Source: CBDCVA01 sp965222935 [NCBI: Candidatus Latescibacterota bacterium] (GTDB lineage: Bacteria > Latescibacterota > CBDCVA01). From it: a DNA stretch of 64,000 bases. The position numbers and the translations under genes are program-made. Location of the stretch: assembly GCA_965222935.1 (NCBI GenBank), contig CBDCVA010000002.1:1612001-1676000 (forward strand), given 5' to 3'. Positions 33,654-42,244 of the stretch are shown in pieces (position 1 is the stretch's first letter; each line of letters opens with the position of its first letter). The notes beneath the pieces were generated by a model. The model searched no databases, was not told the DNA's origin, and saw only the letters and a list, made by a program, of their open reading frames with translations.

Positions 33654-35336
33654 ATGCACATTCCGACGCACAGACAGATTAGGCGGTTCTGGAAGGGGCT
33701 CAAGGGTTACCCGCCCTTTCCCGTGCAGCTTGCGATCCACCGGCGAATCCTCGAGAGCGCCCTGGGCGGACTCGGCGACACCATCGTCGTGCTCATGACG
33801 CGCCAGTTCGGCAAGAACGAGACCTCCTCGGCGGTCGGGGCGCATCTCCTGGTGTGGGGCAGGAGCCGTGGGCCGCTGATGAGCAACCTCAAGTTCGCGC
33901 CCGTGGACCAGCCGCAGGCCGCGCTCTCCCGTGACCGCCTGGCCGCCACGCTGGGCCGCCACCCGATCATGCGGGGCGTCTGGCGCCTGCGGGACGGCCA
34001 TCGGTTCGAGATGGGCAACGCCTCGGCCTCCATCCTCTCGCTCCACCCGACGGCCAACGTCGTGGGCCTCACCGCGACGCATCTCCTCGAGGCCGATGAA
34101 GCGCAGGACATCGACCCCGTGAAGTGGTACCGCGATGCCGAACCCATGGCCGCCTTCTGGAATGCCACGCAGGTCTTCTGGGGCGTCGGCGGCGCGCGAG
34201 ACGCCCTCATCCATCAGAAGCTCCGCGTGGCGCAGGAGCGCGAGGCGGGGACCGGACGCAAGTGCGTCTTCCGCGTGACGGCCCAGGAGGCCGCCCGATT
34301 GCATCCGCCCTATGCGGCCCACTACGAGCGGGTTCTCGCCGAGCAGGGACCCGACAGCCTGGTCGTGCGAACGCAGTACGGCCTCGAATTCGTGGACGCG
34401 ATGGAGCGTTTCATCGACGAAGAGGCCCTCGAACGCCTCTACGACCCCACGCAAACCCTCCACGCGGCCCCGCGTCCGGGTGTCCGTTACGTCGCGGGAC
34501 TGGACCTGGCCGGCGGCCCCATCGCGACCGACGCCTGGGAGGGCGATTTCACCCGTCCGCGCGACAGGACGGTGCTGACCATCGCCGAAGTGCAGTCCCG
34601 ATCCCTCTCCGCCCGCGGGACAGAGCCCCATCCTCTTTCTCCCCCGCCAGCGGAGCTTCCGCTCCCTGCATGTGCCAGCGGAGCTTCCGCCGGGGAGGGG
34701 CCGGGGGTGGGGTTTCCAGTGGGGTCTCCGGGGGTGGGATCTCACCGCCCTCGCGTCGTAGTCCGTCACTGGCTCTCATGGAAGGATGTCGCCGCCGCCG
34801 AGTTGTTGCCGCAGCTCCTGGAAGCGCTTCGGTACTGGCGCGTACAGCGTGCGGTCGTTGACGCGACGGGCATCGGCGAACCGATAACGAGCCTCCTCGC
34901 CCACGAGCTCGGCGGGCGGATCGTTCCCTTTACGTTCACGGCGCAGGGCAAGAGCCACCTGGGTTACGCCGTCGAGGCGGCCATGCTCGCGGGGGAGGTG
35001 GCGATCCCCGCGCGGGCGGTACCCGGTCAGGAGGGTCGCTGGCGTCAGTGCCGTCGGGAACTGGAGCGGCTGGAGCGCAGGCTCGGACCCGGCGGTCGGC
35101 TCGGCTATGCGGCTCCCGACCACAAGTGCGGCGACGATTTCGCCATCTCGCTCTTTCTGAGCGTCTGGGCGGCGCACCATGCACGTCCGGTGACGCCGCT
35201 GGCGGCGGTCTCACATGGGGATGCGGACCCGATCACGCTGGGCGGCGCCGCCGCCGCCGTGCTGCCCCACGACGAGGGAGGGTTGCATCTCATGGACGAG
35301 TTCTGGCCCCCGCAGGGCGGGGAGGGAATCTGGTGA
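33654..35336 (+). CDS. Phage terminase large subunit (ATPase-nuclease)
   Basis: 560 aa from ATG 33654. ATPase half: Walker A-like VLMTRQFGKNETSS and Walker B LLEADEAQDID. Nuclease half: VAGLDLAGG, AVVDATGIGEP and a late KCGDDFAISLFL, the three acidic sites of the RNase H-like packaging nuclease. Between the halves, at about residues 318-360, lies a repeat-encoded insert (LPLPACASGASAGEGPGVG). It packages DNA into the prohead through the portal. Its stop overlaps the portal start as GTGA. Confidence 0.88.
   Translation: MHIPTHRQIRRFWKGLKGYPPFPVQLAIHRRILESALGGLGDTIVVLMTRQFGKNETSSAVGAHLLVWGRSRGPLMSNLKFAPVDQPQAALSRDRLAATLGRHPIMRGVWRLRDGHRFEMGNASASILSLHPTANVVGLTATHLLEADEAQDIDPVKWYRDAEPMAAFWNATQVFWGVGGARDALIHQKLRVAQEREAGTGRKCVFRVTAQEAARLHPPYAAHYERVLAEQGPDSLVVRTQYGLEFVDAMERFIDEEALERLYDPTQTLHAAPRPGVRYVAGLDLAGGPIATDAWEGDFTRPRDRTVLTIAEVQSRSLSARGTEPHPLSPPPAELPLPACASGASAGEGPGVGFPVGSPGVGSHRPRVVVRHWLSWKDVAAAELLPQLLEALRYWRVQRAVVDATGIGEPITSLLAHELGGRIVPFTFTAQGKSHLGYAVEAAMLAGEVAIPARAVPGQEGRWRQCRRELERLERRLGPGGRLGYAAPDHKCGDDFAISLFLSVWAAHHARPVTPLAAVSHGDADPITLGGAAAAVLPHDEGGLHLMDEFWPPQGGEGIW
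34639..34740 (+). repeat. Palindromic repeat, copy 7, in frame inside the terminase gene
   Basis: Contains CGCCAGCGGAGCTTCCGC and TGCCAGCGGAGCTTCCGC units, the GGGGAGGGGCCGGGGGTGGG tail and a second partial tail (GGGGTCTCCGGGGGTGGG). Translated in frame in the linker between ATPase and nuclease domains. Confidence 0.9.
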
Positions 35337-36586
35337 GGCTCCTGGGATTCGAGATCAAGCGCATCGGGAGCGGCCCGCAGCGGGCCCTGACCTCGGAGTT
35401 GGGCGCCACGGGCACCGCCTGCTGGGAGGGCTTTCTCGATTCGCCCGAGTACCATCCGAAGTTCAGCGGCGCCGCGCTCTACGGCACCATCGACCGGATG
35501 CGCTTCGGCGACGCGCAGGTCCACGCGACGCTCCTCGCGCTCTATCTCCCCATCCTCCAGGCCACCTGGACGGTCGTGGGCGAGGACCCCGAGGTCAACC
35601 GCTTCGTCGAGCGCAATCTGTTCGAACGGCTCGACTGGCACGAGTTCCTTCGCCACGCCCTCCTGATGCTTCCGTACGGACACATGGCCTTCGAGAAGGT
35701 CTACGAGCCGCGCGGGGGCGAGTGGTGGCTCCAGAAGGTGGCGCCGCGTCTCCCGCACACGATCACGCGGTGGGAAATCGACCCGGCGACGGATACGCTG
35801 GGGAGCATCACTCAGGAGGTGCCCTCGCGGTCGGGACCCGTGCGCATCCCCCGTCATAAGCTCGTGGTCTTCACCTTCGGCCGGGAGGGCAACAATGTCC
35901 GGGGCACATCGGTTCTGCGGGCCGCCTATCCCCATTGGTACATCAAGACCCAGCTCTACCGGCTCGACGCCATCGCCCAGGAGCGCGGCGGCGTGGGCAT
36001 CCCCGTCTGGACGCTGCCCCCAGGCTACACCGAGGACGATCTGGACCGCGCCAGGGACATCTGCAGGAACCTGCGCGGCGGTGAGCGGACCTTCGTCGTC
36101 AAGCCGGAGGGACACGAACTGGAGATCCTGGGCTTCGAGGGCAAGGGACGCGATCCCATACCGTCCATCAAGCACCACGATGAGATGATCGCCCGCAACA
36201 TCCTGGCGAGCTTCCTCAACCTGGGTACGACCGAATCGGGCTCGCGCGCCCTCGCGGAGACCTCGGAGGATTTCTTCCTGTTGGGGGTCACCTCCATCGC
36301 CCGGCAGATCGCCGACACCATCCGGGCGCAGCTCCTGAGGCAGCTCGTCGCCCTCAATTTCCCCGGCGAGGTCGCCTGCCCCATGCTCGTCCCCAGCGGG
36401 GTCAACAAGACCGAGGTGCCCGGACTGGCCCAGGCTCTGGCCGAGCTCACCCGGCGCGGCCTGATCCAACCCGACGAGGGCCTTGAACGTCACCTGCGCG
36501 ATCTGCTGGACCTGCCGCAAACGCCTCCGACCGAACCGACTGCTGAGCCGCGAGCCAGCGAGCCGGATGGAGACGCCGTTGCGTAG
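35333..36586 (+). CDS. Phage portal protein, DUF935 (Mu gp29) family
   Basis: 417 aa. GTG start overlapping the terminase stop, with GGAGGG 6 bases upstream. RMRFGDAQVHATLLALYLPI and LMLPYGHMAFEKVYE are family blocks; RIPRHKLVVFTFGREGNNVRG is the mid-domain strand. The dodecameric portal is the DNA gate of the head. The last codons GCCGTTGCGTAG are shared with the end of the capsid gene and with two repeat copies. Confidence 0.85.
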   Translation: MRLLGFEIKRIGSGPQRALTSELGATGTACWEGFLDSPEYHPKFSGAALYGTIDRMRFGDAQVHATLLALYLPILQATWTVVGEDPEVNRFVERNLFERLDWHEFLRHALLMLPYGHMAFEKVYEPRGGEWWLQKVAPRLPHTITRWEIDPATDTLGSITQEVPSRSGPVRIPRHKLVVFTFGREGNNVRGTSVLRAAYPHWYIKTQLYRLDAIAQERGGVGIPVWTLPPGYTEDDLDRARDICRNLRGGERTFVVKPEGHELEILGFEGKGRDPIPSIKHHDEMIARNILASFLNLGTTESGSRALAETSEDFFLLGVTSIARQIADTIRAQLLRQLVALNFPGEVACPMLVPSGVNKTEVPGLAQALAELTRRGLIQPDEGLERHLRDLLDLPQTPPTEPTAEPRASEPDGDAVA

Positions 36587-36600
36587 CACTTCTCTCTCAT

Positions 36601-36712
36601 CCCCCTCCCCGCCAATCCTGCGCGCGCTCTTTTCCCCCCTCCCTGCATGTGCCAGCGGAGCTTCCGCTGCCAGCGGAGCTTCCGCCGGGGAGGGGCCGGG
36701 GGTGGGGTTTCT
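36601..36712 (+). repeat. Palindromic repeat, copies 8a and 8b (two 18-bp units)
   Basis: A degenerate left copy, then CGCGCGCTCTTTTCCCC and a full copy with two tandem TGCCAGCGGAGCTTCCGC units and the standard tail. It lies between portal and protease genes, ending 6 bases before the AAGGAGGCC ribosome site. Confidence 0.9.
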
Positions 36713-36729
36713 CTCACAAGGAGGCCATA

Positions 36730-37851
36730 ATGCCACACATTCAATTCCTCGATGTCATCGCTGCGGGAGACCTCACCGCCGATTGTACCAGCGAGGTACA
36801 GGTCTCCCGCCTGGGGACTTTCAACCACCCGCGCTACGGACGGATCACCCTCACGGAGGAGACCGTCCGTGAGATGGTGGGCAACTTCGAGGCGCGCCGC
36901 GACGCCGAGGGCCATCTCGTCCCCCTGGTCGTGGATTATCAGCACCAGTCGCTGGCGGACGACCCCGAGCGGGCCATCGCCGCGGGCTGGGTGCACGAGC
37001 TCATCGACCGTGGACCCGGGGGCCTCTGGGCAAGGGTCCAGTGGACCGAGCGCGCCGCCCTGTTCATCGAGAACGGCGAGTACCGCTACATCTCGCCCGA
37101 GATCGCCTTCGACGCCGTCAACAAGGAGACGGGTCAGCCCCAGGGCGTGACCCTCCTGGCCGTGGCCCTCACCAACCGCCCTTTCTTCGAGGGCATGGCG
37201 CCCGTCGTGCTGTGCGCCGAAGCCGCCGACCACGCCGTCTGGGTGGAACCCGCGGCCGGTGCGCCGGAAACACCGTTGCGTAACGCCGCCTCTCCCATTC
37301 CCCTCCCTGCTGGCGGGGAGGAGCCTCTCGCCTCTCCGCCTCTTTCTCCCCTCCCTGCTTGTGCCAGCGGAGCTTCCGCCGGGGAGGGGCCGGGGGTGGG
37401 GTCTTCCTTCTCCGAGAGTCACCTCCGGGGCCTCCTCGGCCTGGACGAAGAGGCCGACATCCCTCGCGCCTTGGCGGACCTGTCCGCGGGGGCCGGCGAG
37501 GCGGCGGAGCTCCGGGAGCGCATCGGGGGCATGGAGCGCGATCGGTTGGTCACAGACGCCATCGCGGAGGGAAAGCTTCCGCCCGCGCTGGGGGAGTGGG
37601 CCCGGGGCTACGCCTTCGGGGATCCCGAGGGCTTCCGCGCGTTTCTCGCGGGGCAGACCCCGAACCTCCTTTTCGCCGAGCTCGGCGCGGGGGATGCGCC
37701 CGACGCGGATGATTCGGCGGAGGAGCGGCTGGTCCGCCTGGCCGAGCGGGTGGCTTCGGCGCGCGGGATGGGCTTCCGCGAGGCGGCCGCCGAGGTCCTC
37801 AAGGGCGATCCGGCCCTGGCGCGGGCGTATGAACAGGAGGTGGGGTGCTAG
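36730..37851 (+). CDS. Phage head maturation protease/scaffold (Mu I family)
   Basis: 373 aa. AAGGAGGCC precedes ATG 36730. LVPLVVDYQHQSL, GGLWARVQWTERA and GEYRYISPEIAFD are hallmarks of Mu I peptidases, which cleave the prohead scaffold. The C-terminal part from about residue 225 is acidic and helical, like a scaffold domain. Between them is a repeat-encoded linker (SPLPACASGASAGEGPGVG, about residues 200-222). Another repeat-related segment, TPLRNAASPIPLPAGGEE, precedes it. Confidence 0.83.
   Translation: MPHIQFLDVIAAGDLTADCTSEVQVSRLGTFNHPRYGRITLTEETVREMVGNFEARRDAEGHLVPLVVDYQHQSLADDPERAIAAGWVHELIDRGPGGLWARVQWTERAALFIENGEYRYISPEIAFDAVNKETGQPQGVTLLAVALTNRPFFEGMAPVVLCAEAADHAVWVEPAAGAPETPLRNAASPIPLPAGGEEPLASPPLSPLPACASGASAGEGPGVGSSFSESHLRGLLGLDEEADIPRALADLSAGAGEAAELRERIGGMERDRLVTDAIAEGKLPPALGEWARGYAFGDPEGFRAFLAGQTPNLLFAELGAGDAPDADDSAEERLVRLAERVASARGMGFREAAAEVLKGDPALARAYEQEVGC
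37292..37402 (+). repeat. Palindromic repeat, copies 9a and 9b, in frame inside the protease gene
   Basis: A first copy (CCCCTCCCTGCTGGCGGGGAG) and a second with one TGCCAGCGGAGCTTCCGC unit and full tail. Preceded by the shared CCGTTGCGTAACGCC segment. Reads through in frame between protease and scaffold parts. Confidence 0.9.
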
Positions 37852-37852
37852 T

Positions 37853-37939
37853 GTGCCGTCCCCGAAATCACCCGCAGAATCGAAGGTGCCGGGGCGCATC
37901 GACGCTTTCGCACGCCGGTCGAGGGAGTGGGATTCGTAA
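37853..37939 (+). CDS. Possible 28-aa basic peptide between protease and decoration genes
   Basis: A GTG-initiated frame (MPSPKSPAESKVPGRIDAF ...) fills the 100-base gap before the decoration gene. The GGTGGGG upstream is a weak ribosome site. There is no independent support beyond position. Confidence 0.2.
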   Translation: MPSPKSPAESKVPGRIDAFARRSREWDS

Positions 37940-37951
37940 AGGAGTGAACGC

Positions 37952-38347
37952 ATGAGCCAGTATTCTTTCGGGATCGACAAGGCCTTCGTTGCAGGAGCGG
38001 ACCTCTCAGCGCTCCAGTACCGCGCTGTGGCCCTGAACGCGACGGCGGGCCAGGTCGTCGCCGCCAAGAGCGGTGGACACGCCGTCGGGATCGTCCAGAA
38101 TGGCCCGACTCAAAATCGCGGAGCCACGGTGCGTCTCCTCGGCCCGTCGAAAGTCGTGGCCGGGGCGGCCATCGGCGTGGGCGACAAGCTCAGCGCCGCA
38201 GCCAACGGCAAAGTGCGCAAGGCCGCCGCCATCTCCGCCCCGTTCAACGCTACGTTCGTCAACCTCCTGGGCGTGGCGCTGGAGAGTGCAAGCGGCGCCG
38301 ACGAGGTCATCGAGGCTTTCATCTTCCCCAATTTCCTGTCGGATTAA
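37952..38347 (+). CDS. Phage head decoration/stabilisation protein (DUF2190-like)
   Basis: 131 aa, small beta-rich protein with AGADLSALQYRAVALNATAG and VRLLGPSKVVAGAAIGVGDK, the pattern of DUF2190/capsid-cement proteins that bind the capsid outside. AAAGGAGTG ribosome site. Position between protease and major capsid fits. Confidence 0.65.
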   Translation: MSQYSFGIDKAFVAGADLSALQYRAVALNATAGQVVAAKSGGHAVGIVQNGPTQNRGATVRLLGPSKVVAGAAIGVGDKLSAAANGKVRKAAAISAPFNATFVNLLGVALESASGADEVIEAFIFPNFLSD

Positions 38348-38382
38348 GGCTTTCGACAGACTCAGGATAAGGAGCCGGGCCT

Positions 38383-39363
38383 ATGGCCAAACCTACCGAA
38401 ACGCAGGTCCACCAGGACGCGGCGCTGACCAGCATCGCCCGCGCATTCGGGCAGGACGAGTACATCGCGCGGCGCATCCTGCCCTCCGCAGCCGTGGAGA
38501 AGGAGAGCGACGTCATCTACCTGTTCGACCGCTCCCGCTTCCGCCAGGCGAACGCCGGGCCCGTCGCCGGAGATGCCCCGACGAACCAGGTGGATTACGG
38601 GCTTTCCACGACGAAGTACTTCGCTGACGAATACCGGCTGATGCAGTTCGTCCCCGACCGGGTGATCGATAACGCCGACGCGGTGCTCGATCCCCTGGCC
38701 GCCGCCGCCGAAAACGTCACCGAGCGGCTTCTGATCGCCGAAGAGCGGGCGCTGGCGAGCTACATGAACGCCACGACCCACTTCACGGGCCGGAACGCCA
38801 CGCTTTCGGGCTCGAATCAATGGCATCAGTTCGGCGAATCGCAGTACGGCAAGGTCTTCGGCGGCTCGGGATCGGGCCTCAGCGATCCGCTCAAGGACAT
38901 CGAGGACGCCAGGGCCGCCGTCCACGACGCCATCGGCAAGGACCCCAACGTCTTCGCTTGCTCGCGCGCGGTCTGGCAGTCGCTCAAGAACCACCCCGAC
39001 GTCCTCTACGGCCTCTTCGGCTCGAACGCGCGCGGGGCGCTCACCCGTGAGCAGTTCGCCGCGCTGATCGAGGTCGAGGAGGTCCTGATCGCGGGGGCGC
39101 TCTATAACGCCGCCGTCGAAGGCGCCTCGGATAACATGAGCCAGATCTACGGCAAGCACGCCTGGCTCGTCTATCGCGCGCCGAGGCCCAGCCCCCGGAC
39201 GATGAGCTGGGGCTACACGCTGATCCCCCGTAACGGCCAGCGCATCACCGAGCGCTGGCGGGTGAACGATCCCCCAGGGATCATGGTCCGCGTCCGGGAC
39301 AAGCGGGCGCAGAAGGTCATCACACCCGAGGCGGCCTACATGATCGGGAACGCCGTTGCGTAG
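38383..39363 (+). CDS. Phage major capsid protein
   Basis: 326 aa. LTSIARAFGQDEYIARRILP starts the N-terminal arm; the body (NVTERLLIAEERALASYM ... HAWLVYRAPRPSPRTMSWGY) has the length and order of HK97-fold capsids of the gpE/Mu gpT type. It follows protease and decoration genes, the standard place. The last codons GCCGTTGCGTAG coincide with the left segment of repeat copy 10. Confidence 0.75.
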   Translation: MAKPTETQVHQDAALTSIARAFGQDEYIARRILPSAAVEKESDVIYLFDRSRFRQANAGPVAGDAPTNQVDYGLSTTKYFADEYRLMQFVPDRVIDNADAVLDPLAAAAENVTERLLIAEERALASYMNATTHFTGRNATLSGSNQWHQFGESQYGKVFGGSGSGLSDPLKDIEDARAAVHDAIGKDPNVFACSRAVWQSLKNHPDVLYGLFGSNARGALTREQFAALIEVEEVLIAGALYNAAVEGASDNMSQIYGKHAWLVYRAPRPSPRTMSWGYTLIPRNGQRITERWRVNDPPGIMVRVRDKRAQKVITPEAAYMIGNAVA

Positions 39364-39380
39364 CATCGCCACCCGCTGTC

Positions 39381-39481
39381 CCCTTGCTCCGCCGCCAGCG
39401 GAGCTTCCGCCGCCAGCGGAGCTTCCGCCGCCAGCGGAGCTTCCGCTCCCTGCACACGGGGAGGGGCCGGGGGTGGGGTTT
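39381..39481 (+). repeat. Palindromic repeat, copy 10, with three tandem 18-bp units
   Basis: CGCCAGCGGAGCTTCCGC occurs three times head to tail, followed by TCCCTGCACACGGGGAGG and the G-rich tail. It is the most expanded copy and occupies the capsid-connector gap. Confidence 0.92.
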
Positions 39482-39497
39482 CCCAAGGAGACAACCC

Positions 39498-39977
39498 TTG
39501 ACCATCACGGTCCCTGACGACGCGTACTGCGCGCTGACCGCCGTGCGGCAGCTTTCACCGCAGCGGGTCTACGACGCGAACTCGAAGCCCACCGCGACCC
39601 AGGTGGAGAACCTCATTCGCGATGTCGCCGCCGAGATCAACGGCGTCCTCGAGGGTCTCGGTTATGAGGTGCCCGTCGTGGCGGCGGCCGACGCGGGCAG
39701 GGTCCTCGGTCACCTGAACGCGCTGGAAGCCGCCTCGCTCGCGGAGGAGGCGACTTTCAGCGTCGGCGACCCCAACGAGAGCGGCCACGCGCGGGCCCTC
39801 CATGCGCGCTACCGGGAAAAGCTGGAGCTCTTGGCCGCCGGTCGCATCGCTCTGCCGGGCGCGGCGCGTGCGGGTGACCGCCGCGTGACCGAACAGGATC
39901 AGAAACCCTCGGGCTTTCCGCTCGATGCGGATGAGCCGGGCCATCCGCGCCTCTTCACGTTGGGAGCGACGTTTTGA
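39498..39977 (+). CDS. Phage head-tail connector-like protein (gp36/DUF1320 type position)
   Basis: 159 aa from a TTG start that has AAGGAG 7 bases upstream. The N-terminal helix-rich part (NLIRDVAAEINGVLEGLGYEV) resembles the small helical adaptors that dock on the portal. Its place directly after the capsid gene supports this; the family match is not certain. The longer frame upstream is translated repeat. Confidence 0.5.
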   Translation: MTITVPDDAYCALTAVRQLSPQRVYDANSKPTATQVENLIRDVAAEINGVLEGLGYEVPVVAAADAGRVLGHLNALEAASLAEEATFSVGDPNESGHARALHARYREKLELLAAGRIALPGAARAGDRRVTEQDQKPSGFPLDADEPGHPRLFTLGATF

Positions 39978-40023
39978 CGCCAAAAAGGGTGACCGCACTC
40001 ATTCCGCCGTTGCATAACGCCGT

Positions 40024-40163
40024 TCCCCTCTCTGCTCGCGGGGAGGCCACGGAAGCAGCCTCTCCCTCTTGCTCCCTCGCCAGCGGAGCTTCCGCCGCCA
40101 GCGGAGCTTCCGCTCCCTGCGGGCGGGGAGGGGCCGGGGGTGGGGTTCTCTTGGGGGTGGGGT
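40024..40163 (+). repeat. Palindromic repeat, copies 11a and 11b (two 18-bp units)
   Basis: A first copy (CCCCTCTCTGCTCGCGGGGAGG), then two CGCCAGCGGAGCTTCCGC units and the tail, with an extra partial GGGGGTGGGG. Preceded by GCCGTTGCATAACGCC. It forms the leader of the gpG-like gene. Confidence 0.9.
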
Positions 40164-40606
40164 CAGTCAAGGCGCTCATCGCCGGCCTCCTCGAACGGCT
40201 GCGCTCGCTGAGACCGGCCTGGGGCGATGTCGTCCGCGAGGTATGGTCGGGCGAGGCCGAGCGCTTCGCCGCCGGGGGCGATCCCGCCTGGCCTCCGCTC
40301 AACCCGGCCTACGCCGCCTGGAAGGCGAAGCGCTTTCCGGGCCGACCCCTCCTCGTGCGCACCGGCAGGCTCTACCGGAGCCTCACGGGCCGCGGTACGG
40401 GCGCCGATGCGCGGGTGGCGCTCGGAGACCGCGAGGTCCGCATCGGGACGCGCGTGCCCTACGCCATCCGGCACGTCCGTGGGACGCAAAACATGCCCGT
40501 GCGCGACCCGATGGGGATGTCGCCCGCGACCTTCGAGGCGATCAGCGCGCGGATCGCGCAGCACATCTTCGAGCCTCTGGAGGGGCGTGACGCATGGCGC
40601 AGTTGA
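40157..40606 (+). CDS. Phage virion morphogenesis protein (Mu gpG/tail completion family)
   Basis: 149 aa from GTG 40157, with TTG 40151 as an alternative; both starts lie in repeat DNA. GDPAWPPLNPAYAAWKAKRF then LLVRTGRLYRSLTGR is the family core that helps join head and tail. The stop overlaps the next gene by 13 bp. Confidence 0.7.
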   Translation: MGSVKALIAGLLERLRSLRPAWGDVVREVWSGEAERFAAGGDPAWPPLNPAYAAWKAKRFPGRPLLVRTGRLYRSLTGRGTGADARVALGDREVRIGTRVPYAIRHVRGTQNMPVRDPMGMSPATFEAISARIAQHIFEPLEGRDAWRS

Positions 40607-41079
40607 CTCAGTTCGAGGACGTCGTGGATGCGGTGATCGCGCAGCTTCAGGCGGAGCTCCCCGCGAAGCTCACCGCCATCGCCGAGGCCAAGCGCGACGG
40701 GCTCCCGCTCGATGCCCCTGCAAGGGAGCAGTACTACCGGGGCGAGCGGCGGACGGTCGAAGCCTTCCCCACCGTGTGGGTCGTGGGCCTCTCGAACGAG
40801 GTCCTTTCGCCCCGCGAGGTGCGAACCACCGCCGGCGCGCTCGCGGAGAAGCGGCTGGTCATCGCCGCCATTCTGTCCGATACCGATGAGACCGCGTTGA
40901 TCCGGCGGGTCTACCGGACGGTCCTGGGCATCCAGCGCGTGCTGGACGATCACCCGACCCTCGATGGCCGGGTGGGCTGGATCGGCTGGGAGCGGGAGGA
41001 CTACTCGCCGCTCTATTCGGCCGGGAGCGCGCTGGTCAAGGACGGTCACCTCGAAGTCCGCGTGCGGACGGCGGCGTGA
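40594..41079 (+). CDS. Putative phage tail terminator/minor tail protein
   Basis: 161 aa, mixed alpha/beta: a long N-terminal helix (FEDVVDAVIAQLQAELPAKL) followed by strands (TVWVVGLSNEVLSPREVRTT, EKRLVIAAILSD). Position after gpG and before the tail genes, and size, fit a tail terminator. No sequence signature decides it. Confidence 0.5.
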   Translation: MAQLTQFEDVVDAVIAQLQAELPAKLTAIAEAKRDGLPLDAPAREQYYRGERRTVEAFPTVWVVGLSNEVLSPREVRTTAGALAEKRLVIAAILSDTDETALIRRVYRTVLGIQRVLDDHPTLDGRVGWIGWEREDYSPLYSAGSALVKDGHLEVRVRTAA

Positions 41080-41089
41080 GGAGGCGCTC

Positions 41090-42244
41090 ATGGCACCCAT
41101 ATCGCTTTCGATGATCGTCAGGAATGAGGCGGCAACCCTTCGGGCGGCGGTGGCTTCGGCCCGAGCGGTCTGCCGGGAGGTGGTCATCGGCGTGGACCGG
41201 GCCTCGGACGAGGCGACGCGCGAGATCGCCCGCGAGCTGGCGGATGTCTTCTGGACGTTCGATTTCGAGGACGATTTCGCCGCGCGCCGCAACGACGGGA
41301 TCGGGCGCTGCTCGGAGCCGTGGGTCCTGATCCTCGACGGCCATGAATCCATCTATCCCGAGAGCCTTCCACTGATAGAAGATGCCGTTCGCGCGGGGGA
41401 GGAGGCGGAATGCTATTTCGCGACGCTTCTGATGAACCCCGACCGCTACGGCTGCGCGCCGCTGTTCCTCTTCCAGCCCAGGCTCTTCCGCAATCGGTCG
41501 CACCTGCGCTACGAGCACGCCGTCCACAACGCGCTCAAGGGCTTCGACGCCGAGACCTGGAAGGTGTTGCGCGGGTTCAAGATCGCCCACGCCATGCCGC
41601 CCGACCGGGAGCGGGAGCGCAAGGCCCAGCGCGCGCAGATGAACGTCGCGGGCCTCCTCAAGCAGCTCGAAACTCGCCCCGCCGATCCGCGCGCTCACTA
41701 CTTCCTGGGGCAGACCTACCACGACCTGGGCGACCACGACCGCGCCATCGAGTGGTACGGCAAGTTCCTGGATCTGCCCGAGGCGGCGGGAGACTGGGAC
41801 CGCTACCAGGCCAGCTACTACCTGGGCGCCATCCAATCCAGGCGCGGCGAGGTGGCGGCGGCGCGTAAAGCGCTCGTTCGGTGCCTGGGCTATGCCTGGA
41901 ACCGCGCCGAGGCGTACGCCGGCCTCGGGGATCTGGCCTACGAGCGCGGCGACTGCGCCGAGGCGCTCCACTGGCACCGGATCGCCGCGTCGTTGCCCGT
42001 CCCCAACCTGACGACGTTCCACGACGGCGTCGCCTACTCCTGGGGGCCCTGGGCGCAGATGGCGCGCTGCCACATCCGTCAGGGCGACTACCCCAAGGCG
42101 ATCGGGTGTCTCCAGCGCGTCCTGGAATACCGGCCTGGCGACCCCGCCTACGTGGGGCTTCTGGAGAAGGTGAAGGGTGAGCAGGCGCTCCGGCGTCGCG
42201 GCGGCAGGGCCATCGCCGTCTTCGATAGCGTGGAGAGCTTCTGA
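41090..42244 (+). CDS. Family 2 glycosyltransferase with TPR domain, inside the phage operon
   Basis: 384 aa. The N-terminal GT-A part begins SLSMIVRNEAATLRAAVASA, with VVIGVDRASDEATREIAREL and a LILDGHES acidic site, as in COG0463-type family 2 transferases. From about residue 195, TPR repeats follow (AHYFLGQTYHDLGDHDRAIEWY, MARCHIRQGDYPKAIGCLQR). ATG 41090 has GAGGAGG upstream and follows the previous stop by 10 bases, so it is part of the structural transcript. It may glycosylate a virion protein or host surface; the target is unknown. Confidence 0.8.
   Translation: MAPISLSMIVRNEAATLRAAVASARAVCREVVIGVDRASDEATREIARELADVFWTFDFEDDFAARRNDGIGRCSEPWVLILDGHESIYPESLPLIEDAVRAGEEAECYFATLLMNPDRYGCAPLFLFQPRLFRNRSHLRYEHAVHNALKGFDAETWKVLRGFKIAHAMPPDRERERKAQRAQMNVAGLLKQLETRPADPRAHYFLGQTYHDLGDHDRAIEWYGKFLDLPEAAGDWDRYQASYYLGAIQSRRGEVAAARKALVRCLGYAWNRAEAYAGLGDLAYERGDCAEALHWHRIAASLPVPNLTTFHDGVAYSWGPWAQMARCHIRQGDYPKAIGCLQRVLEYRPGDPAYVGLLEKVKGEQALRRRGGRAIAVFDSVESF

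Noticed and set aside
39391-39448. Three tandem 18-bp units as a mini CRISPR array
   Set aside because: Units are head to tail with no spacers and no cas genes are present.
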